DNA of 64,000 nt, from positions 372,001-436,000 of the forward strand of contig VWPU01012707.1 in the NCBI GenBank assembly GCA_013398955.1, in the 5' to 3' direction. This document shows positions 14,501 through 27,870 of the stretch, in pieces. Every line of letters starts with the position of its first letter. Positions within the stretch are counted from its first letter, which is position 1. The notes beneath the pieces are model-generated. The model saw nothing but the letters and a program-made list of their open reading frames with translations, was not told where the DNA came from and did no database searches. The DNA is from Callaeas wilsoni. Its lineage: Eukaryota > Chordata > Aves > Passeriformes > Callaeidae. Made by a program: the position numbers and the translations under genes.

Positions 14501-17500
14501 TCTGTTTGTCCTTTGTCTTGTTTTTGAGAAAAAGTACTGCCAGCATCTTCTTGTAAATTCTCTGGGAAGTAAGCTTTTTCATCCAAAGAATGTTTTTATG
14601 CAATTAAAAGAATTTATTTTCCAAGCTTAGGGTAAAAATTTGACTTTTGGAATGTTTTTGGCACAATAATGATCGTATTTGTGTTCATTAGTTTGTTTGC
14701 ATCAATCAAGATATACTGTTCCAATTGACTTTGAGTGGTTTTACATATTAGATAATTTTTAACATCTGTGTCGTTATCTAAAATTATGAAGATAATATAA
14801 TTTCAAACTGGGAAACTGGAATTTCTGTTTTCATATAAGAAATTGGATCAAAAAGGGTCAAAACTTTTCCTCTTCTATGTTTCAATTTCAATAAATTATT
14901 ATTTTTTGGAGAATACAGCACATCATTCCCAAAATGCCCAACCGGTTTCACTGAATACCTTGTTTTCCAGTACACAGGTGCGTGACGTCCATTTCTGAGC
15001 CAGAGATAATAAGAAAGCTCTGTCCTACTGCCCTGTCTTTGACATTCCAAACAAAGGCTGTGTGGCAGGAACAGGCACCATCTCTTTTCATGCACATAAT
15101 GTACCCTGTGAGGATGTACTGCCTGCTAATGAAGGGCAGAAAGGAAAAGAAGGCAAGAGAACAACGACAGTAAAAGTTTTCACTGGATGCAGAAATGGAA
15201 TCACACAGCAGAAATGTGCAGAGATCAAAGATCTTGCAATCATATAGACAGAAATTCTTACTTTCATAACTTCAGGTTACTGCTTCTCCCATAATCAAAC
15301 AGGCAGATACGTAAAAGAGACTTGGAGAAGCCATACATAAAGGATAAATCTAAACAAATCTAGCTAGGCTTAATAATGTAAGCAAGGAGACAGATGTTCT
15401 TAAAGTCTCTATTTTCCTGAGATTTTTATAGGCAAAAGCTACTTGGGCATTAACTTGCACTCATAGCTTTGGTAACCATGGACTAAATTGTGGTCTCATG
15501 GATATCTAGAATGCATTTTCATGGCCTGACTCTTTTACCTCACTGTACAACCTACAGTTCTCTAACAGCCCAACCCTTAAAAAGAAATGAATTTGATCCC
15601 TTATAAACTACTCTGGGGGAAGTTTGCAAGACATTTAGCAAAACATAGTGATAAAGGCCTTATAAATGAATTTAGAGATATGTAGATGAGATGGACTGGA
15701 TTTAACTTTAGCTGATGCAATAAGAGATTTTCAAGGATATTAATTATTATTAATGTTATTTTAATATTTGTTAAGCAATATCTGTGGTCACCCATGCTGA
15801 GAGAAAAAGGATCAAGACATGACAGGGAAAATATTCTGTGAAGACTCTTACCATAATGGACTCTGAACACTCAAAGTGCAGGTCATGCCCCATGTCTTTG
15901 CAGTGATGAAGAGGTGACATAAATCTTGAGAAACCAGGCACCCACCCAAAAGGCAGCTTGGTACATTCAGGCTCAGATCTCATTTCAGGGTGAGTATCAT
16001 TTGGGGAAAAATCTTCTGAACACAAGCATCTCTTGCTAGTATTTCAGAGGGGAACAAAGCCTTCTTTAGCTCAGTAGTTTGGTAATTTCCTCCCTCTTAT
16101 CGTCTTCAAATTTTAGAAGAGCAGAAACTGTAAAAAAGCTGGAAAAGTCCCAAAATGAAACTCTGTTGCTACTTGTTTCCTGGCTTGTGCAAATTTTGTG
16201 GTTTGTTAATCATTAGCAAAGGTTAAGTATGCTTTTGTTACTTAGCAACCATGATTGGTTTTTAAAAGTTTTGTTTCAAAATTTATCTTGTATTTATCCA
16301 TGTTTTTGTCTGTTCCTTTTCTCCTCTCTGTAATTCAAACTCAGGAAGGTTTGACTGCAACAAGACATCTGAACTCATGACCTTTGCTCCTACCTGCTTG
16401 CAATAAACATGAAAAATGAGAACTAAAATGCAAACTAGAGCAAGAGAGCCATTTCTATCCATTCTACATGAGGATCTTAGCTGGTTTTCAATTTGCACTG
16501 TGAGAGCTTTTTTAATGTATTTTCCTTTTTAATGTTTTGGTTGTGGTGGAGCTTTGTGCTTTATCAGTTTCAACCCAAAAATGGAAGACTAAATTTAGTT
16601 CTGAAAAGTGTGAATAATTTGGGTCCTAGTTAAAATATAAGCCCTGCCGTATTTAGATTATATTCATGTACATTTTAACTTCAAATGAATATTTAACTGA
16701 GTGCAATATGAATATAAAGCTTGTAAGCCCAAAGGCTTACCTGGTTTTTTTCCAAGTATGTCAGTTACTGCAATAAACGATCTTACTTGTCTGTAAAACC
16801 TTTGCTTTGCTTCCCCATTTTGTCATATTAAGTTGACATCCTAGCTTAGCTAAAATCAAGGGGAACTTTCCTATTGAGTTTCCTGGGGTCAAGATTTCAC
16901 TCTGTAAGTGAAAAAAACGAAGACAATTGTTAAAAAAAAAAACAAAAAACCATAGCCTGAAGACATGAAATGCTAAATCGGCCATCTATCACAGCTGCTA
17001 AGCTGTTGTTTCTCCCGGGGAGCTGTGGAGCAGAGCATGCATGTGAACTGAAACTGCTGAGGCCCTGGCTGCTCAGGAGCTCCGTTCCTGGGAGCTGGTA
17101 GAGCAGAAGTTACATAGGGGTCTCTGGCAGCTAACATAAAGGTGGATTCCACTCATCAGGGCAAACAAACCAGTCTGTTTCAGTCCTCTGCAGACATCTG
17201 GAAAGCTATGGAACTGCGAGTTTATATTCACAGGATGAGGAATGTACAAAAGGCACAACTAGAAGGATAGGAAGAACTTTTGCTGAACTCTCCCTATTTC
17301 CCCCTCTCTGGGAGAAGGCTTCTGTACTTAATCTCCTAGAAGGAAAAACAGAAACTATCTGAGGCTGATGTCATGGGAAGCAATGTTGAAAATCAAAAAA
17401 TGCTGGTGTGGGCCCTAATAATTCTGACTTCAGCATTCTGACCCTAGAAATTGCCTTGAACTCTCTGCTCTGACTTGGCTGAGAGCAAAGCTAGTGTGAT

Positions 17501-19163
17501 TGCTCTTCACAGGGAAAGGTTCTAGATGAAGCTCGAGTGCACAAGCACAGAGAAGAAGCAGAATCAGCCTCCAGAAGAGTGCTGGCCACGGCCCTTTGGC
17601 AGTAGGCAGCAGCAGCATGGATGGTGTGGGAGCCTCTTCGCTTTGCAGAGATGCACACGCCCCACCTGTGTGCACCTGAAGACCAACTGCTGTCCTGCAT
17701 CTCTTCTCAAAGCCTGAGGAGCTTCAGGCAGGTGTCCAGACTTCTCATTCCTCCATGAGTAGGACTTTACCTCCAGGAAAACAGAGAAATATCTGAGGAA
17801 GGTTCTCGCTTAATTCCAGGAGCGCTCTGCAGATATGTCCCCACGTGGGAACAAACCTGCAGCATAAGGCACTCTGATTTGTCCATCAGTGTTTTTATAC
17901 CACTGTTACTTGCATGCTCTTTGGGTTATTCAGACTTGCCAAACTGACTTCATCCTTTTAATGTGCTCATGTTTTTCTTCTACACAAAAAATAACAACAT
18001 TTTCTAGATTTGAACACCAGATTAAGTTCTTTTTCAAGACTGCCCCAAATTTACTTTCGGAAACAGAAACTGATATTTCCTTAAAAAAAATAATAAGAGG
18101 GGAGGAGAAAGAAAACCATCCTTGAGCTGACAGAATGCAGCAGTAGGAGGCAAGCATTCAGCTGGCAGTTACTTACTTCCTGGCATGCAATTTTAATTAA
18201 GGAGTCAGCATGTCTGCTACACAAGCCCACAGGAGGCAGTAACTAAAAATGACTGGGAAAACGTCCATGGATAAAAAGGTAGGAGAATTAAATAACGACA
18301 CTGTATTATAGAAAGCTAATTGAATATGTTCATCGCTTCTTTTTTCTAGATAAGACCTATTACCAAAGGAAAAGCAAGTACAAATTGCTGTATCACAGTA
18401 TGCACAATAATACCAATTTTGCAGTGTTTAGTTAGAGATTCACTATTGATCTAAGATAAATCAAAGACAAAATATCTTTTTTCTGTCCAGATGTCATGTT
18501 CTGAAATAGCAATTCATATTTTTAAACTGGGACAGAAATCTTTCTTTCCCTAGACCATAGCTGTAGTGATTACAGTAAGTCAGCAAGTAGATTGCTTTAA
18601 ATCACTTTATAAATACTTTTTTCCACTAGTATGGTGATATTTTCTTTTTCTCACAGAGCCAATCATTAGGACATAGAGGCTGATTCATATCCTGTATTTT
18701 CAACAACCATTATTAATCATCTTTCCAAAGGAATGCTGTGAAATCCTGCATTGAAATTTCATTGTTGGCTCTTACTTTCTCCACTAGTAAAGATTCAAAT
18801 GGAATGCTAAGGAATAATAAGGAGGAAGCTCATGCATCTGCCTTGTTTTGTATCTGTACAGATCAAGCTGTAAGAGCTGGGATTAAAAATAAATTGATAA
18901 GGAAAAACAAATCAGTATGGTATGACTTAGAATTATGTGTTCTGCAGAGAAAAGAACTGGTCAGCTAATCTCAGTCTTTCTATCTTTCTGTCACTTGCAC
19001 TTATTAAGAATTCTTTAGTGAGGAGGTTCATAGTTTATGCTTATGGCTAAATACATTGCTGAGAGAGTATTACAGAATACAATGAGGTCAGATGACAGAA
19101 TCAAAAAAGATTTCAAACTTTTCTTTTTAATTTTTATAAATGTCATTTCGTGGGCTCATTATC
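2516..19163. other. Long intergenic stretch without recognisable genes
   Basis: This is AT-rich sequence with only short chance reading frames (the longest about 100 codons). No family motif, splice-flanked exon, tRNA or rRNA was recognised. It holds small items only: an 11-bp tandem repeat at 9912-9943, TG-rich patches near 9193-9210 and 12625-12650, and short hairpins near 13047-13064 and 16723-16740. Conserved non-coding enhancers could be present but cannot be recognised from one sequence. Confidence 0.55.
9912..9943. repeat. Short tandem repeat, TTTTGGAATAC x3
   Basis: Two exact 11-bp copies of TTTTGGAATAC are followed by a third copy lacking one T. This is a small minisatellite-like duplication in intergenic DNA, probably from replication slippage. 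Confidence 0.8.
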
Positions 19164-20795
19164 ATAGAATCATAGAATGGTTTGAATTGGAAGGCAAATT
19201 AATGCTCATGTAGTTCCAATCCCTCTGCCGTCGGCAGGGATGCCACCCACTAGATCAGGTTGCCCTGGTCCCCATCCAAACTGGTTTTGAGCACTTCCAG
19301 GGATGGGACATGCACAACTTCTCCTGGCAGCCTGGTGCAGTGTCTCATCACCCTCACAGTGAACAATTTCTTCCTTATATTCAATCTAAACCTACCTCCT
19401 TCAGGTTAAAATTTTTTCCCCTTGTCCTGTCACTACAGACCTTGGTAAAAAGTTCCTCTCCTTTCTCATACACCCTCCTTCTATATTGAACTGCCACAGC
19501 TTCTCAAATATGATGGATAGTAGCTTAGCTACCTTCTCTGCCTGTTCCTTCAGGACTCATGGATGCATCTCATCAGGTCTCATGGACTTGCATGCCTTCA
19601 GAGTCCTTAGATGGTCTCAGATCTGATCTTCTTATACAGTGGAAGCTTCTTCATTTTCCCAGTCCTGCTTTTACCTTCTGTGACTTGGGCAGCATGGCTG
19701 GAGCATTTGCCAGTGAAGACTGAAGCAAAAACTTTGAGTACTTCACCCTTCTTTGTATCCCAGGTAACCCAGTTTCCCTTTTCCTTCTGGACAGGACTTG
19801 TATTTTTCCTAGTCTTCCCTTAATCACCAATGTGCCTATAGAAGCTTTTCTTGTTGCCCTTGTCATCCATGATCTGTTTTAATTCTGTCAGGGCTTTAAC
19901 TTAATCTGATCCCTAGCTACTTTGACAGTCTCTCTTTATTCCTCCCAGGCTACCAGACCTTGCTTCAACCCTCTGTAGGCTTCCTTTTGGTGTTTGAGCA
20001 GGAGATCACTGTTTGTCTACGTAGGCCTGCTGGCATTTTTACCTAACTTCCTCTTTGATGGAATGCTTCATTCCCGAATTTGCAGGAGGTGATCCTTGAA
20101 TATCAGCCAGTTTTCTTGGACCCTTCATCCCTTCAGGGTTTTATCCCATGATACTCTACAAAGGAGATCCCTTAAGAGGCAAAAGTCTGCTCTCCTAAAG
20201 CCCAGGGCAGGGAGCTTGCTGTGCACACTCCCCGCTCTCCTAAGTATCTCGGGATGGACCTCTGCTATTTCAGTCACTGCAGCCCAGGCTGCCCTTGATC
20301 TTCACATTCCCCACCAGACCGTCCCTCCGCATTGGTGAGAACAAGGTCCAGCACAGCACCTCTCCTTGAAGCCTCCTCTAGCACTTGGAAAAGGATTGGT
20401 TACGTCCCATTGTGCTGCCCCTTCAACAAATATCGTTGAAGTCCCCCATGGGGACCAGGGCTTGTGAACGTGGGGCCTCTCCTACCTGTCCACAGACGGT
20501 CTCATCCACTCAGCCTTCCTGCTCAGGCAGCCTGTAGCCTGTAGCAGACTCACCTACAATGTCACCTGTCCCTGCTCTCCCTTTAATCCTCACTCACAAA
20601 CTCTCAATCATCTCTTCCATTCCCATGTGGAGCTCAAGGCCCTCCAGCTGCTCACTAACATAGAAGGCAACACTATCCACTCATTACCCCTGCCTGTCTT
20701 TCCTAAAGGGCTGTATCCTTCCATTCCAACACTACAGTCGTAGGAGTCATCCCAGCACGTCTTCATGGTGCCAGGAATGTTACAGCCCTGCTATG
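19164..20795 (-). mobile_element. CR1 LINE fragment, 3' end, minus strand
   Basis: The plus strand begins with the duplicated ATCATAGAATCATAGAATGG that is the reverse complement of the CR1 3' terminus. Typical CR1 3' sequence follows, including phrases resembling CACTTCCAGGGATGGGACAT and TTCTTCCTTATATTCAATCT. Upstream reverse-transcriptase-region sequence continues to about 20795. The element is therefore inserted in minus orientation and 5'-truncated, as most CR1 copies are. Stop codons and small indels disrupt any coding frame, so it is a dead copy. The outer boundary at 20795 is approximate. Confidence 0.9.
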
Positions 20796-23700
20796 GGTTA
20801 GAAACTTATTTGTCAGAGAAGGTAACTTGAGATGAAACACTGAACCATCAGTAATGACTTTCGGACTCCTTCTTTTGGACTGCCTTTGTGAATCAGGATT
20901 GATAGGATAGTGTTCAGAGCAAGCTGAGACCATGGTGTGAGTTGTATGAGGCCATACACATCTTTGTTCTGTTTCTCCACAGCCCTGGAGACCATATCTA
21001 AAAGATTCTAACATCATTAATTATGATTTTGATGTCTTTCTCATATGAACAAAATTAATGAGAAAGTTGTTTTTGTTTTATTCCTTTTCTTATTTTGTTT
21101 TAACCTAACCTACAGGGGTAAGTTTTCCTTTTCTTTTGCTGAGCAGAGGAGAAAATAGCCTTGATTTTTTTTCTCATAACCCGAGAAATCCAGATACTGA
21201 CAGAATAGCCTGAAGAATTCTGTAATTTAAACCAACTGACAATGATCACTTCAGCAGTCACAGACTCCCTGAAAATTGCTATGGTTTACTGACTGTCAGT
21301 TGCTTCTTCTACCTGTCTTAAGCACTAAAGGAATTGCCAAAAGGGATTAATAAAGACCCAGTAAAAAGCTCTGTATCACTGTATCACTCTAGGAGATTAT
21401 TTAGAGCAAAAAAATGGAGAAGACAATAACCAGTAGGTCTAGAACTACTAGTTTTGCTCTCAGACCACAGACATATCTGATAGTATTGAGGGGTCGGGGT
21501 CTGCACTGCACAGCCATCCTCTGCACCTGCCAGCAGCTGTGGGGAACCCTGACACTTGCCATCAGGTTTAACCAGCGGATGTTTCTTGGATGTTTTTGAT
21601 GAATATCTTGAAGCAATAGTTTGGAGTAGGCTAAACTTTTAGTTATTTTACTGTTAAACATCTTGTCTGAAGCATCCTCTAGTGGGTCTCTCTCCCTTGC
21701 CTCTAGAAGTCATTTCAGAGGGCAGAAGCTGTGCTTTGTAGGGTAGCTCCTAAGTCAAATGAATCTTCCTCTAGGGGCATCTCTGTCTCTCTACCTCGCA
21801 ACTAGAAAGGAGCTCCAGGAAAGAGGATTAATTGAAAGACCTCTACTGTAGATGACTAAAATGTAGGGCAAAGAATTTCATGCAGAAAAAAGTATCTATT
21901 TCAATACCAGGATTTTAAACGTCTCAGGTCTTTCTTAAGCCTGTACTTTAACTTGATGAACCTCAGATTTTCATTTTGTTTGAGCAGCAGCTCTGGATTT
22001 AAAGCTGAATTATTTACTTTGTACATATAAAGAAGGGGCCAATGTCCAAATGATGCTATAAAACTGCTTTAAATAAACTCAGTTAAAACCAGTAGCATGC
22101 CTATAGTGTCTCTCTATCATTTTATGTGAAGACATGAAAAAGTTGTTTAGATGAAATAAAGCTGCAACAGAACTGATTCAACTGATCACTATATTGCAGA
22201 CAGCATGACTTCCTGGCTGCATGGCAGGGATAACATTTTTATATGGATGAGCTGTTCTTGATTATTTTATTTGCGGTAGAAAGCTCAGGTGGACCTCTGT
22301 AACATCAGAGCGTGGTTACACTGCAACAGTCTAAACATCTACTCGCATATCTGTTCATTTATTATGTTTAATAATAGACACAGGAGAATGTTTCCGCCTG
22401 CCCATGCAAAACCTGAGTGATCTCTCCAAGACCACGTTAGGAGTCTGGGAAAGCCTGGGAGCAGGAAGGCTATGGCACCAAATGCATCACCACTGATGGA
22501 CATTCAGCAGGACTTGGAGACAACTTCCCAATTGTCTGTGTACATTATTTTTTTCTTTAAGGCATGTCACAAGTATTAACGAAATTGTGAGGAAAATGCT
22601 CCTTGGCAAACATTAATGGTATTTTGGACTTTTGTAATGGAAAAGCAATCTTGACTTTTAAATTTATAAAATTTAAATTAAATGTGCAAGAGCTATTTGT
22701 TTCTATTCCAATTCTGGTATCATCCTTACCTCCAGTCTGACTCTACCAGCACATCTTTTTCAAGGATATTCCATGATATTACACAGACTCCCCTGTTTAT
22801 TTAAAATTTATCTCTCAAGCTCCCTATCATGAAATGTATTGTTTTGGGAGTTATGTAGCAGAAATTCATATGTGCCTCTGGATCCAGGTCGTTAAATATT
22901 TAAATATCAGTTCAGGTTAATTTCGGTTTAGTGAATTTTTTGCATGAAGTGTGTAAGCAGCTCAGAGGTTGGCCAAGCCAAAAAAAATCTAAAGACGCAT
23001 GAGGGAAAGGAATCAAAGAAAAGGGAAAACAGGAGAATAATTGCTTCTGGCATAATTTTACAGTTTTTAGATAAATTTTGAAAAAGTATTACCTCATTTT
23101 TCCTCTCACTTAAGTAACTGCACTCTCCATGACCATGAAGGAAAACAGAAAACAACCCAAAAATCCCTTAAGTTAGATGGTCTTGGAGCATAAAAATATC
23201 ATTACTACTACTGAAAGAGAATATATATTTTCACATATATTTATGTAATTTTTAAAACACTGATCCTGTCAAGCAGCTGGATCCCCTACAGGACAGGTGG
23301 GATTTAAATAAATAAATGTCATGGTGTTCAGAGTAAATCTATTCATAACGGAGAAAAAGAAAAACTCTTGGGTAGCTTCCCAAATATGATGAACAAATTA
23401 AGATACTCTTGGGTATATCCAGCAGATGTTATCTGTAAATTCTATCTATACAAATGCAATATTAAAAGCTCAATGGACTTTATCTTGCCTGGTATCACTG
23501 GCCATTACCCAGCAATGCACTTACACATTGGTAATTTGAAGGACATGGTGTCCTGGTGTCAGGCCAGAATACCAGCAGCATAGTGGAACAAGACAGTGAT
23601 AAGCAGTTTGACAAGCCTTGCAACAAATACTATCCTGCTGCTTGTCAAAGACACCTCTATGCAGTTGATTCCAACATATTATTTTACCAATATGTATTGA

Positions 23701-23865
23701 AGATACCCATAGATTATACTTTTTTCCCCATTTTTTTCAGTGCTAAACAGAAAGCAAAATTGTTGTGCTCTCTACCATCTAACAGTCAGATAAATAATAA
23801 TTCACTTCTGAATATGTATTTGATAAAGGGAACAGAACAAAAGGGAGTGCTAATGTGCATTTCTG

Positions 23866-23890
23866 TTATGGCAATTTTTCATTGCCATAA
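23866..23890. repeat. Perfect inverted repeat, 10-bp arms
   Basis: TTATGGCAAT is followed by a 5-nt loop and its exact reverse complement ATTGCCATAA. It could form a hairpin in RNA. No flanking signature links it to a known RNA gene. Confidence 0.8.
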
Positions 23891-24468
23891 TTTTACAGAA
23901 TATGATTCCTGGAGATGCTGTCTGTGAATATATCTTTAGTTCTTCCATCTTGTTAGGAGCGCATTATTGGATTTTCACCTCTGTCGTCTGCTTACCATAA
24001 ATGCCAGCAGCTACTTTTTTTCTCTTGCCTTTTATGAAGTGAAATGATACTTTTCTCATCCAGCTTCAATGAAACAACCAGGATAACAACAAGAATGCGC
24101 CCTACCACAACATTTTAATTTGTTCCCAGCAAAACTCACGTTTTAGAGTACCTTCCCTTAGGTGAACAGAGGACAATGAAAAAGCCATGGTCTTTCCAAC
24201 CAGCATCCAGCCCATGGATGGTAAGAGTTATTGATGTTAAATGTATTAAAGGGCAAATTCATATGCCTAGAATCTTTAAGGGCAGTCAAGACAAATTGTT
24301 GGATCTGAAGTCACCATTAGGCTTTAAGTTCTATAAGTCACAGTAATAATACTTGTATTTAATGACTAACAAATAGCACAGTCTTAAATTCCCAGGCAGC
24401 AGTAATTCTTCCTTTGGTAAAAAGACACTGATTTGTCAAAAAATGGGACTATTAAATTAAACTATATT

Positions 24469-24495
24469 CTGTGAATAAACTGTATTTATTCACAG
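24469..24495. repeat. Perfect inverted repeat, 11-bp arms
   Basis: CTGTGAATAAA, a 5-nt loop CTGTA, then the exact complement TTTATTCACAG. Each arm carries an AATAAA hexamer when read on its own strand, so poly(A)-signal-like hexamers are present in both directions. No associated gene is seen. Confidence 0.8.
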
Positions 24496-26699
24496 ACATC
24501 TGTCTTAGTTTGCTGCATGTGAGACCCTTTTAGATGTTTATTTTCACAATGGCTAGGTTCTCTCGGTGTGATGTCTTCAAGGGATGTTTCAAGAAGAGAG
24601 TGTCTTACATAAGTCATAACTCCTTCTTTTGATCTCTGCATGCTAGCACTCCTGTCTGTGTGGGGGATTTACCCTGATGCCAGCAAAGGAAAAGCAATGT
24701 TGACCTATCAGTTATTAGGGCTATTGGAAATTTGGGATTTACTCATTACTTGGCATTTTGGTACAATAGAACATTCCTATTGTTTTGTGGACATCTGTAC
24801 AAGATCAGCCAAAACCTAATCCAGTCTCCTGAGAGCTCTCTAGACAATTCCCGCCTCTTTGAGCAAGTGCTTGAACATTTCTTTCTGGATAAAAGGAGAG
24901 TGACAAAGCAGGAGAAGACTGTTTTTGTAAAAAGTAGCTGTAAACTGAATGAGCTAGGGAAGAAAGCCACCCATTAAGGAAGCTTACAAAATTCCTTGCT
25001 TTAGATGCTGAAAACGATTTGATGTTTTCTGTAACTGTTTGAGGTTTTCTCTAACTTAAGCTTTAAACTGTGATGTCCAGGGATCATGTTTATTTTCACT
25101 GGGCTCTACTGTCTCAGGAAGAGGCTCTTTCACCTACAGCTATTTCTCAGTCTGGGAAACAATTAACCTTATTTGACTTTGCTATTGGTACACTGGGAAA
25201 TATATCGTATTATGATGTTATCTTCAACTTGAGTATGCATAGTTTTAACAAAACAATATCATGAAAATTTCAGCATATTTTCTCTGTTTTTTCACCTTGT
25301 TCCAATAAAAAGATGAATTCTATCTTGGATAATATGGAGCAACTTCTTTTGAATGTCAGCAATCTCCCAGAAGAACGTGAGGGTGTTTTTATTCCATAAT
25401 CTTCAATAGTATTGGTTAAAAAAGCACATGAAGGTTGAGCTACTGGTTAGAATGAAGCAGCAGCAAAACAGTGAAGAGAAGCCCGTGGCCCCTATCTCAT
25501 GGTCCTCTCTTAGACACTACACTGAAATTCTATACACAAACTCTTTCCTTGTGAGACCTGAATGGTGATTATTATGTTGCTACATGAATATCAGTCATTA
25601 TTTTTTAATAGATCCATGGAAAGCCTCTGATGCAAATATAATATAGCTGAATATGTAATATTGCATATTAGCCTCAACTGTAATTAGCTGAGGCAATGCC
25701 AATTAAAACTGAAACTACAGAAAGTCTGTGTATGATTATTTAGTATTATCTATCTTGTGTTTTTCTAACTGCTGCCTGTAGTCTAATAATTTAGGTGCCA
25801 CTGTTTGCTTCTTGGAGGCACTTCAGCAAGGTTCTATGAAATCAGCAAAGCCTGGATACTTACAGACGCTTCTCAGAAGTAAGGGACAAAATTTCTACTC
25901 CATTACATCCTATGTGGATGCCTTTAATTTTATGCTCAGATGTTTAAAGAATTTCCAGCGTGCTCCTTTAGTTTAATAATGTTGTACATCCTGAAGCACA
26001 AAAACATGAAGTGACAAAAAGCCTGTTTATGTGTCTCTTCACACTGAGAAGGTTTCTTCTGTTTCCATTTTAGCAAAATTTCTTTATCATGGGTGGCCCA
26101 ATAAGAAAGAAATCAGATAAAGAAAAGCCATAGCTTATACCATGTAAGTATAGTAAAGTAAAAACAAAAGCATCGAACTTAATGTAATATATTAAACATT
26201 AGGTAATCTGGAGACTAATTTCTTTTTTCTCAGCTGAATTCAATGTAAGTACCTTCTGTCTGCCTTAAAACATTACTGACGAATCACATCCATTCCACTT
26301 TTGTGCACCTTTGTGGAACAGACTCATAAAGGGTACAACATCTGAGCTCCCATGACTTTAGCAATTACAGCGTGCCAAAGTTTAGTTATCTGATAATGCC
26401 CACGCTTCTGCTGCCTGACACACACAGACACCCAGCTAAGCAGAAGCCATGGGCTAGGACTGCTTACTGGTAACTACTTACTGGTTCTTGTCTTTCTAGA
26501 ACCCTCCACAGCCAGTATTCAAAATGCATTTCAAGTAGCAAAGAACATAAAAGATGCGGGGGAATATTGTTTAACAAACAAATTTGAAGGAATATAATGT
26601 CTAGGCCATAATTTACAGGGTAAGAGGTGTAATTCATTCAAGAAAAGAAAATGTTCTGACGTTTCACTTCTGTTTCAATTTTCACACAAAAGGTCAGTT

Positions 26700-27480
26700 G
26701 TAACCAAATGCTCAAGAAATGGAAATTATTAAGGGTATGGGAAGCAATCCAGAATAGGAAAAGAACAGGTGAAGGAAATTTGGATAGGTACGATGTACTC
26801 AGACCAGGGATAATTGATTGAATTTTCCCTCTTGAATACTTCAGAAATTTACATGAAGCAATTTCTGAATAATCATCACTTCTTTGTGAGAAGATAGCAA
26901 GGTCCTACACGAGTAAAGAATGAGCAACCAAATGTGTCAAGCTCATTTGGATACACAGAATGCTATTTTAGTAATCAAATAACCAATTTTTAAATATTTA
27001 GAGGATAATAACTTGGTAAGAAACAGCCAACACTAGTTTGTCAAAAGCCAGTCATCCCAGAAAAAGCAATGCCTTCTCTGACTATGCAGCAAGACTGGTC
27101 TAGTAGATGAGGAAGCAATAAAAGTGATGTATCTTAGGTTTAGTAAGGCTTTTGTTTCACTGCATTCTCCTAAGTAATTTAGAGTTATATAACTTACAAG
27201 AAAATTATATAGTGTGGGTATAACACATATATAATGTGTTCAAAATCTGTGCTAAAAAAACAAGGGTCATTTGCCATAAAGCGCGGAGGCATAAATCTAG
27301 TAGATTACCTTGGAGAAAATTTGGGTTCTGGGTTCCTGTAGCATTAGTTTAATCTGTGATTTAGATAACATGTATGGGAATGATACAATAAAACCTACAG
27401 GTAACAGAAATGTTTTTTGGGTTGTGGACTCTTTGGTGACAGAATTAGAATTCAAAGAATTCAAAACTGTATTGCTAAAT
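26700..27480 (+). mobile_element. Ancient CR1-type LINE relic, plus strand
   Basis: Degenerate sequence that resembles the reverse-transcriptase-coding part of old amniote CR1 elements. Landmarks are AAGAAACAGCCAACACTAG near 27020, TTTAGTAAGGCTTTTG near 27140 and TTCTGGGTTCCTGTAGCATT near 27330, followed by sequence reading like the 'dLDnM' region. Many indels and stops make it non-coding. The boundaries are estimates and the family assignment rests on remembered consensus wording, so it should be confirmed with a repeat library. Confidence 0.5.
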
Positions 27481-27500
27481 TGGGTAAAAATTCTGAAATG

Positions 27501-27870
27501 TGATCAAAGCCCCATCCGACCTGGTCTTGAACATTTCCAGGGATGGGACATCGACAGCTTCTCTGGGTAATGTGTTCCAGTGCCTCACCACCCTCTTCAT
27601 AAAGACTTTCTTCCTTAAATCCAACTTAAATCTCTCCTCCTTCAGTTGAAATCATTGCTCTTTGTCAGCAAGGTTGCTCTAAATCCATTCATCCCCCAGT
27701 CTGAATTGATATTGGGGTTTGCTCCAATCCTGGTAGAGCACCTTGCTCTTGGCCTTGTTGAACTCGGTGAAGACAAAGATTTCATGAAGGTTCCTCATGA
27801 AGGATTCCAATGAAATGCACTTCAAGAAGTTAAGAACTTCTCACCTGAACAGTAGGACTGAAAAAGTCCA
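27501..27870 (-). mobile_element. CR1 LINE 3' fragment, minus strand
   Basis: The plus strand reads CAAAGCCCCATCCGACCTGG followed by CATTTCCAGGGATGGGACAT and CTTCTTCCTTAAATCCAACT. This is the reverse complement of the CR1 3' region. It then continues into sequence around GAGCACCTTGCTCTTGGCC, also CR1-like. The terminal ATTCTATG repeats are missing. It directly abuts the older plus-strand LINE relic, so it may have inserted into or beside that relic. Confidence 0.8.

Larger units (their letters stand above)
20796..26699. other. Intergenic stretch, no gene seen
   Basis: AT-rich sequence with scattered short open frames (the longest about 123 codons at 23556-23927), none with a recognisable domain. 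Two perfect inverted repeats occur here (23866-23890 and 24469-24495) and are listed separately. Confidence 0.55.

Noticed and set aside
19611..20338. Open frames of 70-80 codons on both strands
   Set aside because: They lie within the CR1 fragment. The plus-strand ones are antisense to CR1 and the minus-strand one is too short and disrupted to be a functional element.
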